A DNA stretch of 64,000 bases from Actinomycetes bacterium (GCA_023396115.1 JAEWXC010000053.1:5945-69944), one strand, 5' to 3'; positions 47,452 to 58,791 are shown, counted from the first letter of the stretch. Program-made: numbers and translations. The notes: a model not told the origin generated them from the letters alone.

Positions 47452-48060
47452 TCAGGCCTCGGGCACGTCCAGGGGGCGGGTGGCACCGGCCAGCCCGGCC
47501 GCCGCCACCGCGGTGGTCAGCAGCAGCACCAACGCCCCCGCGGCGGCACCGGCCAGTGCCGGCAACGACACCAGCACCGCCACCCCGCCCGCCAGGGCGG
47601 TGAGGCCGAGCGCGGTGGCCAGGGCGTGTCGTCGGGCCCGTCGGGAACGGTCCATCAGTGCCAACGCGTGCATGCACGGTGCTCACCGACGCATCCGCCA
47701 GCAGCACCTCGCCGTCGGCGGCACCGTCGTCGCCGGAGGGTGCCACGACCCGCAGCCGCGCGGCCGTCGCGTCCTGCTCCACCAGGCCCACCGGGGTCCC
47801 GGCGATGGCCAGTTCGGCCGCCAGTGCCGCGGGCTGGGTCGCGGAGTGCCACGTGCTGCTCGAGGCCAGGGCGGCCACCCGGGCCACCGTCTCCTCCGGT
47901 CCGGCGAGGCCAGCACCGGGGTGATCCGTCGGCGGCGCAACTGGTCGAGCTGGCGGGCCGCGTCCCGGCGCACCTCCTCGGCCACGGTGATGCGGCCCAG
48001 CGGCCGTGCGTCGACCTCCACCGCCACCGTGGTGCCCAGTCCGGGGGCCTCGGGCGATCA
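47452..48060 (-). pseudogene. decayed P-type ATPase-like gene (C-terminal remnant)
   Basis: No single frame works, but three minus-strand pieces join in order: VDARPLGRITVAEEVRRDAA and QLDQLRRRRITPVL from about 48033, then after a +1 shift AGPEETVARVAALAS, ATQPAALAAELAIAGTPVGL and GEVLLADASVSTVHA, then after another shift LALMDRSRRARRHALATAL followed by two hydrophobic segments and a stop at 47452. This resembles the P-domain/C-terminal membrane part of a heavy-metal P-type ATPase, lacking the upstream half and the DKTGT phosphorylation site. Frameshifts near 47920 and 47675. Confidence 0.6.
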
Positions 48061-48117
48061 CGGGGCTGAAGCCCCTCTGACCCGCCGCCCCTGGGCGGGG
48101 CCCGCCTGAGCGGGCGT

Positions 48118-48153
48118 AGCCGGACGCAGTTCGAGGCCCTCCTGCGTCCGGCT
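48118..48153. terminator. perfect hairpin in the gap before the HTH gene
   Basis: AGCCGGACGCAG (48118-48129), 12-base loop, CTGCGTCCGGCT (48142-48153). It lies in the 302-base stretch between the ATPase remnant and the HTH gene; whether it terminates transcription or is an independent element is unknown. GGGCGGGGCCCGCC-like inverted sequence lies just before it. Confidence 0.5.
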
Positions 48154-48326
48154 GTCCGTCGTCCGGTGCCCCCCCGTCTGTCGCCGTCGACCGGTGCTGC
48201 TTGCTCTCGCATCGACCGGAACCGCTGCCGAGCCGGATCGACGCAGCCTCTGCGGACCAGCACATCTTTGCGCGTGATGTGTCGGATCTGCCTGTCATTC
48301 GTCAACCCCTCAGCTTCAGCACCCGA

Positions 48327-48363
48327 TTGACGGACAACTTCGCGTACGCGAAGATGTCCGTCA
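48327..48363 (+). promoter_or_regulatory. promoter embedded in a 36-bp palindrome
   Basis: Palindrome 48328-48363: TGACGGACAACTTCGCG, TA, CGCGAAGATGTCCGTCA, with one mismatch across 17-bp arms. It contains -35 TTGACG (48327-48332), a 17-base spacer and GAAGAT (48350-48355) 7 bases before the ATG at 48363. Almost certainly the operator for the HTH product. Confidence 0.75.
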
Positions 48364-49025
48364 TGTCGTTCCTCGCCGTTTCCGATGCCGCTGAGCGGCT
48401 CGGTGTCTCGACGCGCCAAGTCCAGCACCTGGTCGCGCGTGGTGAGCTGCGTGCACTGGCCCGGGGAGTGCTCGACGAGACCTCGGTCGAGCGACTGGTG
48501 GCCGTTCGTCGCGGGTCACACACGAGGGCGTGGGCCGAGACGACGGCCTGGGCTGCCGTGGCTCTTCTGTCGGGACGTGATGCGGGGTGGCTGGGGGAGA
48601 GTCAGCGGTCCCGCCTCAGGGGGCGACTCCGTTCCCTCGGAGCCGATGAGCTGGTCGAGCGCGCCCGCGGACGAGCGAGCGTGACCCGGTACGTCGCACA
48701 CCGCAGGACAGGGGAGCGGTTGCGGCTCGAGGTGGTCGACACGTCACCGGCGGCCGCGCGCTTGGGTCTGGCGGCGACGAACGCGATCGACGGCTATCTG
48801 GACACGACTGCCTTGAATGCGGTCGTGGCTCGGCACGGCCTGATTCGCGATGACGTCGGGAGCGTGACCCTGCGCGCGACTTCGATCGAGCTCGACGTGG
48901 TCCGTGACCTGATGGAGTCGAGCGATGTCCTGGCCGCACTCGACCTGGCTGAGTCCCTCGACGTCCGCGAATGCCGAGCGGGACTCGATGCGCTCGATCG
49001 CGCGCTGGGGGAGTTCCGTGGCTGA
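48363..49025 (+). CDS. HTH protein of a putative toxin-antitoxin module (antitoxin/regulator)
   Basis: 220 aa. N-terminal MerR/excisionase-like helix-turn-helix (FLAVSDAAERLGVSTRQVQ, about residues 3-21) followed by a helical and mixed C-terminal part including RYVAHRRTGERLRLEVVDTS. Resembles AbiEi-type antitoxins in layout. The ATG at 48363 is leaderless (GAAGAT 7 bases before); an ATG at 48354 lies within the palindrome. Its stop overlaps the nucleotidyltransferase gene by 8 bases. The base composition is less GC-rich and the codon choice less biased than in its neighbours, compatible with transfer. Confidence 0.75.
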   Translation: MSFLAVSDAAERLGVSTRQVQHLVARGELRALARGVLDETSVERLVAVRRGSHTRAWAETTAWAAVALLSGRDAGWLGESQRSRLRGRLRSLGADELVERARGRASVTRYVAHRRTGERLRLEVVDTSPAAARLGLAATNAIDGYLDTTALNAVVARHGLIRDDVGSVTLRATSIELDVVRDLMESSDVLAALDLAESLDVRECRAGLDALDRALGEFRG

Positions 49026-49791
49026 CCGGCCGACGATCGACATCGCGACGCCTGCGGGCGGCTGGGGTGCGCCTTGGCCGAACGTTGCAGAGATCGAGGC
49101 CGTGCTGCCCCATGACAAGTGGACCCTCGTGGGCGGTCTCATGGCCCAACTGCACGGCATCAGCAGGGGCATTGACGCTGTCCGGCCCACCAATGACGTC
49201 GACATCGTCCTCCACCTCGAGACCACCCGCGGCGTTGCGATGGAGACCGCTCGGGCCCTGGAGTCGCTCGACTACGAGTTGGTGCCGTCGATCGACGAGA
49301 GGAACAACGTCGCTCACCGGTTCAAGCGAGGCGAGTCCACCGTCGATGTCGTGACCGATGGTGTGGACGTGGTTGACGTTCTTGCCGCCGATCACGCCGC
49401 ACCGCGAGTGGTTGAGAAGCTCCGAGGTCGCACGATGGTCGCCATCGAAGGGGGCACCCAGGCCCTGCGCCGAACGATCAACGCGCGACTCCAGATCGCG
49501 GGCGGCCGCGCAACAACGGTGAGCGTGCCGGACCCGTTTGGCGCCGTCGTCCTGAAGGCCGCTGCCTATCAGGCCGACTCGCGTGACCGGGAACGCCATC
49601 TGCTGGACGCTGCACTCCTCCTCGCGGTCATCGAGGATCCTTACGCCGAGCGTGAGCGGTTCACCGGCTCGGACCGCGCCCGGCTCCGGTCATTGGCTCG
49701 CGCGCTTCCAGACTCCGCTCCCCAGTGGCGGGCCCTGCAGGCGGACGCTCGAATCGACGGCCGGGCGACGCTGCGGATCCTGAATGCCTGA
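49018..49791 (+). CDS. nucleotidyltransferase-like protein (AbiEii-type toxin candidate)
   Basis: 257 aa. The nucleotidyltransferase signature is present: VGGLMAQLHG (Gly39-Gly40) and TNDVDIVLHL with Asp60 and Asp62 as likely metal ligands, then VDVVTDGVDVVDVLAADH. GTG start overlapping the HTH gene. With its partner it resembles the AbiE and MNT/HEPN-like systems in which an HTH antitoxin represses the operon and a nucleotidyltransferase acts as toxin; toxicity is not shown. Downstream 270 bases to furA contain no other gene. Confidence 0.75.
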   Translation: MADRPTIDIATPAGGWGAPWPNVAEIEAVLPHDKWTLVGGLMAQLHGISRGIDAVRPTNDVDIVLHLETTRGVAMETARALESLDYELVPSIDERNNVAHRFKRGESTVDVVTDGVDVVDVLAADHAAPRVVEKLRGRTMVAIEGGTQALRRTINARLQIAGGRATTVSVPDPFGAVVLKAAAYQADSRDRERHLLDAALLLAVIEDPYAERERFTGSDRARLRSLARALPDSAPQWRALQADARIDGRATLRILNA

Positions 49792-50024
49792 GAGAGCATT
49801 CGAAGTTGAGTTCATCGCGATCTTTGGTGAACGAGGGTCGTGCTCTTGCCTGAGGGTCGATGCCGCGCGTTCCACCGGCGCCGCGCTCGGCCTGGCAGCC
49901 GTCAGCGCTGTTGCTCCAGTGCGTTGCCGAGCTTGGCGCGACCACGACGGCGGGTTCGGCGGGAGCCACTCCGCCGTGGTGCACCGCCGACCGCTGACGG
50001 AAGTGTCGATCGCACCCATCCTTT

Positions 50025-50055
50025 TCTTGAATCGTTCAAGATAAGGTGGCAGTAT
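50025..50055 (+). promoter_or_regulatory. Fur-type palindrome and leaderless promoter of furA
   Basis: Perfect 17-bp palindrome TCTTGAATCGTTCAAGA (50025-50041). TTGAAT (50027-50032) as -35 with CAGTAT (50050-50055) 17 bases on, then 6 bases to the GTG at 50062. Places the operator on the -35, as expected for autoregulated furA-katG. Confidence 0.7.
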
Positions 50056-50061
50056 GCCCCT

Positions 50062-52738
<2,677 letters not shown>

Positions 52739-52781
52739 GCCAGCCGGGCTGAGGGTCCCGCCGGACCCCAGCACTCCTCAT

Positions 52782-52818
52782 CGGGGCCCCTTCCTGCCGT
52801 GTGCGGGGAGGGGCCCCG
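52782..52818 (+). terminator. hairpin after katG
   Basis: CGGGGCCCCT (52782-52791) pairs with AGGGGCCCCG (52809-52818), 10-bp stem extending into partly paired TCC/GGG. Located 44 bases after the katG stop, no T-run. Confidence 0.7.
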
Positions 52819-52961
52819 TCGTCGTGTCCGGACGCCTCCCGGGCCGGTCGTGGGGAGGCGACCCCAGTCCGGGGCTGCGGGGCCGGGACCCCCGTCCCGC
52901 GGGACCGGGGACGCGGCTACGGTGTCGGGTCCACACGCACGGGGGAAGAGGGAGGAACTCG

Positions 52962-53735
52962 GTGACGTCACCGATGACGAGAACGTTCGCGACGCTGGCC
53001 CTGGCCGGCGCCACGATCCTGACTCCGGTACTGCCGGCGGTCGCGGGGCAGCCCGCGGCTGCGGCGACCCCGGTCGAGCAGCAGCTCCACCGCACGGACG
53101 ACCGCGCCGCCACCCCGGCCCGCGCCACCTCGCGCGCCTGCCGGGCCCGGCTGGTCAACCCGCGGCGCGCGGTCAAGGCGAAGCGGTTCGCGCGGTGCGT
53201 GGTGAAGGGCATGCAGGCCGGCCGGACCGCACGGGTGCGCACCCAGCCGTCCGGCGAGGGCCCCTCGAAGGCGCAGATGCGCTTCGGGCGCGGCACCGAC
53301 GTGTCGGTCGTGATGGCCGACGGCTCTCGCTTCGTCGCGATCGGCTCGAAGGCCTGGCACCGTGCCGCCGGAGGGCGCTGGGTCCGGGCCCGCGCCCACG
53401 GCACCCCCGAGGAGGTGCTGGCCGAGGGCATCCGCCAGCTCTTCCTGGGGCTCTCGTCGGCCCAGGCATATCGCACCTACCTCTCCGCCAGCACGACCCC
53501 GTGGAAGTGGACCGGCAAGGAGCGTCGGATCAACGGGGTGCGGGCCCGCGAGTACCGGGGCACGCCCGTGGTGGGCGGCTACTCCTACACCCGCTACCGG
53601 GTGTGGCTGGACACGGCCGACCGGCCGATCCGCGTGGACACCGCGATGACGATGTACGGGCAGCGCAGCACCTGGCGCCAGGACTTCTCCCGCTGGGGCG
53701 CCAAGGTCAAGATCGTCGCTCCGACCCTCGGCTGA
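52962..53735 (+). CDS. exported LppX/LolA-fold-like protein
   Basis: 257 aa. Signal peptide about 5-30 (FATLALAGATILTPVLPAVA). The mature part contains VVMADGSRFVAIGSKAWHRA, YRTYLSASTTPWKWTGKE and TRYRVWLDTADRPIRVDTAM, a pattern close to LppX/LprG-like lipid-binding domains (beta-barrel half), without a lipobox, so secreted. Function unproven. GTG at 52962 has GGGAGG 7 bases upstream; an ATG four codons later is an alternative. A strong hairpin follows. Confidence 0.65.
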   Translation: MTSPMTRTFATLALAGATILTPVLPAVAGQPAAAATPVEQQLHRTDDRAATPARATSRACRARLVNPRRAVKAKRFARCVVKGMQAGRTARVRTQPSGEGPSKAQMRFGRGTDVSVVMADGSRFVAIGSKAWHRAAGGRWVRARAHGTPEEVLAEGIRQLFLGLSSAQAYRTYLSASTTPWKWTGKERRINGVRAREYRGTPVVGGYSYTRYRVWLDTADRPIRVDTAMTMYGQRSTWRQDFSRWGAKVKIVAPTLG

Positions 53736-53760
53736 CCCGGCCTCTCGGCTGACCTGTCAC

Positions 53761-53798
53761 CGCAGGCCCGGTGTCCCGCTCGGGACGCCGGGCCTGCG
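53761..53798 (+). terminator. strong hairpin terminator
   Basis: CGCAGGCCCGGTGTCCC, loop GCTC, GGGACGCCGGGCCTGCG: a 17-bp stem with a single T-G wobble, 25 bases after the exported-protein stop. Confidence 0.8.
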
Positions 53799-53880
53799 TG
53801 CGTCTGCGGCTGCCCCCTGACGAGAGCCCGGTTCAGCCGGGGCGGGCGCGGGGCTCCGGAGCGGCCGCGTAGCATCGCTC

Positions 53881-54067
53881 CCGCCAGTCGCACCCCACGT
53901 GTGGGGTCAGGGAACCCGGTGAGACTCCGGGACTGACGCGCAGCGGTGAGAGGGACAGGCGTGACGCCGCCCGGTCGCAGGACCGGGCACCCACTGGAGC
54001 CACCAGGCTCTGGGAAGGGGTCGCGACCTGGGTGAACTCGAGTCCGAAGACCTGCTGGCCCTGGCGG
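53881..54067 (+). promoter_or_regulatory. cobalamin riboswitch upstream of cobG
   Basis: P1 CCGCCAG (53881-53887) pairs with CTGGCGG (54061-54067). Contains GGGAACCCGGTGAGACTCCGG, the CAGCGGTGAG segment, the CACCCACTGG box and the terminal GAGTCCGAAGACC. TAGCAT at 53870-53875 is the -10. Should repress cobG-cobM-bluB when adenosylcobalamin is plentiful. Confidence 0.9.
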
Positions 54068-54127
54068 CAGCCGTCGCCGGGTCACCGCGGACCCCGCGCA
54101 CGGGTCCCCTGACCGCTGGAGCACCCT

Positions 54128-55129
54128 GTGGGCCGCACCCCGTCCGACGTCGTCCCGACCCCTGCCGGCACATCTGCTCTCACGCCCGGGGGTCCAGCTC
54201 CCCGTACCCGCGCCGACCAATGTCCGGGGGCGTGGCGCCCGTGGCCGGCCGCCGACGGGCTGCTGGTCCGGCTCCGGGTGCCGGGCGGGCACGTCTCCGG
54301 CGCCGCACTGGTGGCCCTGGCCGAGGTGGCGAGGCGCCACGGCGACGGCCGGGTCCGCCCCACCAGCCGGGCCAACCTGCAGGTACGCGGCCTGCCCGCC
54401 GGGCCGGACGGGCGGCTGCCCGCCGACGTCCTCGACGAGGTCGTCGCCACCGGGCTGCTGCCCTCACCCGCCCACGACCTGGTCCGCAACGTGATGACCT
54501 CCCCGGCCACCGGACTGTCGGGGGGACGCGCCGACCTGCGCCAGGTCACCGCCGAGCTGGACCAGCGGATCCGGGCCGCCCCCGACCTGGCCGAGCTGCC
54601 CGGCCGGTTCCTGTTCGTCCTCGACGACGGCCGCGGCGACCTGGTCGCCCGCAGCTGCGACCTGGGCCTCGTCGCCCTCGACGCCGCCACGGGCCAGCTG
54701 CGGGTGGGGGAGGAGTTCACGGCCGTGCTGCCGCTGACCGCGGCCCCCGCCACCCTGGTCGAGCTGGCCCACGCCTTCGGGTCCACCCGCGGTGAGGGCC
54801 CCGGAGCGCCCTGGCACGTCGCGGAACTGACCGCCGGGCTCGAGCACCCGGCCGCACGGCCCGCACCGGTGGACCCCCGGGTCCCGGCCGCGGCACCGGC
54901 GCTGGCGTTCGGTCCCCTCGGCGGTGGCTGGCGCCACGTCGCGGCGCCCGAGCAGGGGTGGGACACCGCCGACCTGGCGCCCTGGGCACACCTCGGCGAC
55001 CTGGTGGTCACCCCGTACAGCGGGTTGCTGGTCCCCGACACCCCGGACCCGCCCGGTCCACCCACGACCCGCACGTCACCCCGGCGGCCCACCGACCCGA
55101 CCCTCTCGACCCAGGAGCCCCTCGCATGA
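54128..55129 (+). CDS. cobG: precorrin-3B synthase-like protein, short form
   Basis: 333 aa with a nitrite/sulfite reductase ferredoxin-like half domain: RADQCPGAWRPW at the N-terminus, GDGRVRPTSRANLQVRGLPA, and VRNVMTSPATGLSGG, as in CobG. CobG in aerobic B12 synthesis hydroxylates precorrin-3A. The usual C-terminal part with the [4Fe-4S]/siroheme-type Cys residues (GCAKGL/SGCPRSC type) is missing; the frame ends in Pro/Thr-rich LVPDTPDPPGPPTTRTSP. There is no room for it before cobH. GTG start under the riboswitch; ATGA overlap with cobH. Confidence 0.75.
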   Translation: MGRTPSDVVPTPAGTSALTPGGPAPRTRADQCPGAWRPWPAADGLLVRLRVPGGHVSGAALVALAEVARRHGDGRVRPTSRANLQVRGLPAGPDGRLPADVLDEVVATGLLPSPAHDLVRNVMTSPATGLSGGRADLRQVTAELDQRIRAAPDLAELPGRFLFVLDDGRGDLVARSCDLGLVALDAATGQLRVGEEFTAVLPLTAAPATLVELAHAFGSTRGEGPGAPWHVAELTAGLEHPAARPAPVDPRVPAAAPALAFGPLGGGWRHVAAPEQGWDTADLAPWAHLGDLVVTPYSGLLVPDTPDPPGPPTTRTSPRRPTDPTLSTQEPLA

Positions 55130-55794
55130 CCCGCACCCTGCAGCCGCCGCGTCGGCACTACGACTATCTCGGCACCGGAGCCGAGATCTACCTCGACTCC
55201 TTCGCCACGATCCGGCGCGAGGCCGACCTGTCCGGAGTGCCGTCCAGCGCCGAGAAGTTGGCGGTGCGGATGATCCACGGCTCCGGTCAGGTCGACCTGC
55301 CCCGGCACCTGCGCGTGGATGAACGGCTCGTCCCCGCCGCGCGGGGCGCACTGGAGGCTGGTGCCCCCATCCTGTGCGACGCCACCATGGTGGTGCGCGG
55401 GGTGACCCGCACCCGGTTGCCCGCCGACAACGAGGTGCGTTGCTTCCTCGACGACCCCCGGGTCCCGGAGCTCGCCGCCGCGTGGGGCACCACCCGCTCG
55501 GCCGCGGCCGTGTCGCTGTGGGAGCCGCACCTGGCCGGTGCCGTGGTCGCGATCGGCAACGCCCCCACCGCGCTGTTCCACCTGCTGGAGATGCTGCGCG
55601 ACGGTGCCCCGCACCCGGCCGCGGTGATCGGGTGCCCGGTCGGGTTCATCGGGGCCGCGGAGTCCAAGCAGGCCCTCACCGAGCTGGCCGCGGAGACCGG
55701 CATCGACCTGCCGTACGTGACCGTCCTGGGTCGTCTGGGCGGCTCCGCGATGACCTCCTCGGCGCTCAACGCGATCGCGCAGGAGGCCGAGTGA
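55126..55794 (+). CDS. cobH: precorrin-8X methylmutase
   Basis: Moves a methyl group from C11 to C12 to give hydrogenobyrinic acid. 222 aa. Catalytic His in KLAVRMIHGSG, and IGNAPTALFHLLEM, IGCPVGFIGAAESK and LGRLGGSAMTSSALNAIA are family landmarks. ATG overlaps the cobG stop with AGGAG upstream; its stop overlaps cobIJ (GTGA). Aerobic pathway numbering. Confidence 0.95.
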   Translation: MTRTLQPPRRHYDYLGTGAEIYLDSFATIRREADLSGVPSSAEKLAVRMIHGSGQVDLPRHLRVDERLVPAARGALEAGAPILCDATMVVRGVTRTRLPADNEVRCFLDDPRVPELAAAWGTTRSAAAVSLWEPHLAGAVVAIGNAPTALFHLLEMLRDGAPHPAAVIGCPVGFIGAAESKQALTELAAETGIDLPYVTVLGRLGGSAMTSSALNAIAQEAE

Positions 55795-57323
55795 ACGCCG
55801 TACGCCCCGGCCGTTTCGCCGGCGTCGGGGTGGGCCCCGGCGACCCCGAGCTCATCACCCGCAAGGGCGCCCGGCTGATCGAGGCCGCTGACGTGGTGGC
55901 CTACCACGCCGGGGTCGGCAAGCAGTCCAACGCCCGACGGATCGCTGCCGAGCTCATCCCGGCGGGAGCGGTCGAGGAGCAGCTGACCTACCCGGTGACC
56001 ACCGGCAGCACCCCGCACCCCGGCGGGTACGCGGGCGCGATGGCGGAGTTCTACGAGGAGTCCGCGGCCCGGCTCGCCGCCCACCTCGAGGCCGGACGCG
56101 ACGTGGTGCTGCTCTCCGAGGGCGACCCGCTCTTCTACGGCTCCTACATGTACATGCACGACCGGCTCGCGGACCGGTTCCCCACCGAGGTGGTCCCCGG
56201 GGTGCCGGCGTTCCTGGCCGCCACCGCCACCACCGCCGCGCCGCTGGTGCGCCAGACCGACGTGCTCACCGTGCTGCCCGGCACGCTGCCCGAACCGGAG
56301 TTGGCGCGCCGTCTGGCCGACACCGACGGGGCGATCGTGATGAAGCTCGGCCGCACGTTCCCCGCCGTGCGCCGGGCCCTGGCCGCGGCCGGTCGGCTCG
56401 AGCACGCCCTGTACGTGGAGCGGGCCTCGATGCCCCAGGAACGGTGGCTGCCGGTGGCCGACGTCGAGGCCGACTCGGTGCCCTACTTCTCCCTGGTCGT
56501 GGTGCCGGGCGACTCGCGCAACGGGCGACGCAGCCGCGACGTGGCCGAGCAGCAGAGCACTCCGATCGCCCCCGCGGCCGTCCCCGGTGCCGAGGTGGTC
56601 GTGCTGGGTCTGGGTCCGGGGCCGGACCGTTGGCAGACCCCCGAGGTGACCGCGGCGCTGGCCGAGGTCGACCACGTGGTCGGGTACGGGCCCTACGTCG
56701 ACCGGGTGCCGCAGCGGCCCGGACTGACCCGGCACGCCTCGGGCAACACCGTCGAGGTGGACCGGGCCCGGTTCGCGCTCGACCTGGCCCGCGCCGGGGA
56801 ACGGGTCGCGGTCGTCTCCGGCGGCGACGCCGGGGTGTTCGGGATGGCCTCGGCGGTCTTCGAGGCCGCCGAGGACCCCGCCTACGCCGACGTCGCGGTC
56901 CGGGTGCTGCCCGGCGTCAGCGCCGTCCAGGCGGTGGCTGCTCGGGCCGGTGCTCCGGTCGGCGCCGACTTCGCCGTGGTCTCGCTCTCGGACCGGCTCA
57001 AGCCGTGGTCGGTGGTGGAACGACGGCTCCGGGCGGTCGCCGCGGCCGACCTGGTGCTGGCCGTCTACAACCCCGGTTCACGGAGCCGGACCCACCAGGT
57101 CGCCGCCGCCCGCGAGGTGCTGCTCGCCGAGAGGGACCCGGACACCGTGGTGGTCGTGGGCCGCGACGTCGGACGGGCCGAGGAGTCGCTGACCGTGACC
57201 ACCCTGGCCGACCTCGACCCGGCCACCGTCGACATGAAGTGCCTGCTGCTGGTCGGGGCCAGCTCGACCCGGGTCTCACCGGCCGGGGTCTGGACGCCGC
57301 GCTACGTGGAGGAGGAGCGGTGA
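55791..57323 (+). CDS. cobIJ: fused precorrin-2 C20- and precorrin-3B C17-methyltransferase
   Basis: 510 aa fusion of two SAM-dependent corrin methylases. CobI part (about 1-250): GVGVGPGDPELITRKG, LLSEGDPLFYGSYMYMHD, and PGVPAFLAATATTAAPLV. CobJ part (about 262-510): VVVLGLGPGPDRWQTPEV, VVGYGPYVDRV, and VVSGGDAGVFGMASAVFE. The CobIJ fusion is common in actinobacteria. GTG overlaps cobH stop; the cobM GTG overlaps its own stop. No sign of frame disruption. Confidence 0.94.
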   Translation: MNAVRPGRFAGVGVGPGDPELITRKGARLIEAADVVAYHAGVGKQSNARRIAAELIPAGAVEEQLTYPVTTGSTPHPGGYAGAMAEFYEESAARLAAHLEAGRDVVLLSEGDPLFYGSYMYMHDRLADRFPTEVVPGVPAFLAATATTAAPLVRQTDVLTVLPGTLPEPELARRLADTDGAIVMKLGRTFPAVRRALAAAGRLEHALYVERASMPQERWLPVADVEADSVPYFSLVVVPGDSRNGRRSRDVAEQQSTPIAPAAVPGAEVVVLGLGPGPDRWQTPEVTAALAEVDHVVGYGPYVDRVPQRPGLTRHASGNTVEVDRARFALDLARAGERVAVVSGGDAGVFGMASAVFEAAEDPAYADVAVRVLPGVSAVQAVAARAGAPVGADFAVVSLSDRLKPWSVVERRLRAVAAADLVLAVYNPGSRSRTHQVAAAREVLLAERDPDTVVVVGRDVGRAEESLTVTTLADLDPATVDMKCLLLVGASSTRVSPAGVWTPRYVEEER

Positions 57324-58171
57324 GCGTCGACTTCGTCGGGGCCGGGCCGGGCGCCGCGGACCTGCTCACCGTGCGGGCCACCCGGCTGCTGGCCGACGCC
57401 GACCTGGTGCTCTACCCGGGCACCTACCTGGACCCCGAGGTGCTGGCGCACTGCGGACCGGGCGCCGAGCTGGTCGACACCGCCGGGCTGGACCTGGACC
57501 AGATCACCCGTCACCTGGTCGACGGGTCGCGGGCCGGGCGGCGGGTGGTCCGGCTGACCTCGGGGGACCCGTCGCTCTACTCCGCGCTGCACGAGCAGAC
57601 CGCGCGGCTGGACGCGGCGGCGGTCGGTTGGCAGGTGACCCCGGGGGTGCCGGCCTACGCGGCGGCGGCGGCGATCGTCGGGCACGAGCTGACCGTCCCC
57701 GAGGTGGCGCAGAGCGTCGTGCTGACCCGGACCCGGGCCCGCTCCACGCCGATGGGCGCGGGGGAGTCGCTGGTCGACTACGCGGCCTCGGGCGCCACGG
57801 TGGTGCTGCACCTGGCGATCACCCGGATCGCGGAGCTGATGGAACAGGTCGCGCCGGTGGTCGGCGAGGACTGTCCGGTCGTGGTGGTGCACCGGGCCAG
57901 CCAGCCGGCCGAGCTGGTGCTGCGCGGCACCGTCGCCACGATCGGTGCGCAGGTGGCCGAGGCAGGACTGCGGCAGGCCGCGGTGGTGCTGCTGGGCCGG
58001 GCGATGGCCGGGAGTGGTGGCGAGTCGTGGCTGTACCGGGCCGGGCGGCCACGGGGTGGGGTCGTCGCCCCAACCTCGTCGGTGGCCTGGTCGGTGGCCT
58101 CGCCGGTGGAGCCGGGCACGGGTGCGGAGGCCGGGTGTGAACCGGAGTCCGGGGTGGGGAGAGTGGGCTGA
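57320..58171 (+). CDS. cobM: precorrin-4 C11-methyltransferase
   Basis: 283 aa SAM methylase of corrin synthesis. N-terminal VDFVGAGPGAADLLTVRA, then LVLYPGTYLDPEVL, SGDPSLYSALHEQ, and TPGVPAYAAAAAIVGHELT. GTG start overlapping cobIJ. C-terminal Gly/Ser/Pro-rich tail of about 40 residues is not conserved. Stop overlaps bluB (TGATG). Confidence 0.93.
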   Translation: MSVDFVGAGPGAADLLTVRATRLLADADLVLYPGTYLDPEVLAHCGPGAELVDTAGLDLDQITRHLVDGSRAGRRVVRLTSGDPSLYSALHEQTARLDAAAVGWQVTPGVPAYAAAAAIVGHELTVPEVAQSVVLTRTRARSTPMGAGESLVDYAASGATVVLHLAITRIAELMEQVAPVVGEDCPVVVVHRASQPAELVLRGTVATIGAQVAEAGLRQAAVVLLGRAMAGSGGESWLYRAGRPRGGVVAPTSSVAWSVASPVEPGTGAEAGCEPESGVGRVG

Positions 58172-58791
58172 TGGAGTTCTACGAGACCGTCGCGCGACGT
58201 CGCGACACCCGCGCCGAGTTCACCGGCCGCCCGCCCTCCCCGGAGGTGCTGGAGCGGATCCTGGCCGCCGCGCACCGTGCCCCGAGCGTGGGCATGAGCC
58301 AGCCGTGGGTCTTCGTGACCGTGCACGCCGAGGAGACCCGGCGCCGGTTCCGCGACCACGTGGCGAGCGAGCGTGAGGTGTTCGCTGGGCAGTTGGCCGG
58401 GGAGCGGAGCGAGACGTTCTCCCGGATCAAGGTCGAGGGCATCGTCGAGTCCGGGTTGGGAGTGGTCGTCGGGTACGACCCGACCACGGCGGGGGAGCAG
58501 GTGCTGGGGCGGCACGCGATCTCCGAGACCGGGCTGTGGTCGGTCTGCCTGGCCATCCAGAACCTCTGGCTCGCCGCGACCGCCGAGGGCATCGGCGTGG
58601 GCTGGGTCAGCTTCTTCCGGGAGCCGTTCCTGGCCGACCTGGTCGGCTTCCCCGCGCACGTGCGACCGGTCGCCTGGCTCTGCGTCGGCGAGGTGGAGGG
58701 GCTCCCGGAGGTCCCCGACCTGGAGCGGTTCGGGTGGCGCGGGCGGGCTCCGCTCGCCTCGGTGCTGCACGGGGAGCGGTACGGCGGCTGA
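58171..58791 (+). CDS. bluB: 5,6-dimethylbenzimidazole synthase
   Basis: 206 aa flavin-destroying enzyme that makes the lower ligand of B12 from FMNH2 and O2. Nitroreductase-fold landmarks RRRDTRAEFTGRPPS, AHRAPSVGMSQPWVF, and AIQNLWLAATAEGIGVGWVSF. ATG overlaps the cobM stop. Its presence in the operon confirms an oxygen-dependent route with DMB. Last gene of the run, followed after 94 bases by the SOS-box element. Confidence 0.93.
   Translation: MEFYETVARRRDTRAEFTGRPPSPEVLERILAAAHRAPSVGMSQPWVFVTVHAEETRRRFRDHVASEREVFAGQLAGERSETFSRIKVEGIVESGLGVVVGYDPTTAGEQVLGRHAISETGLWSVCLAIQNLWLAATAEGIGVGWVSFFREPFLADLVGFPAHVRPVAWLCVGEVEGLPEVPDLERFGWRGRAPLASVLHGERYGG

Noticed and set aside
49784..50044. 86-codon frame between the nucleotidyltransferase and furA
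   Set aside because: It runs into the furA operator, has no ribosome site, and shows no recognisable sequence.
54128..55129. Frameshift as cause of the short CobG
   Set aside because: Too few bases remain before cobH to encode the missing region in any frame, so truncation is more likely than a simple shift.
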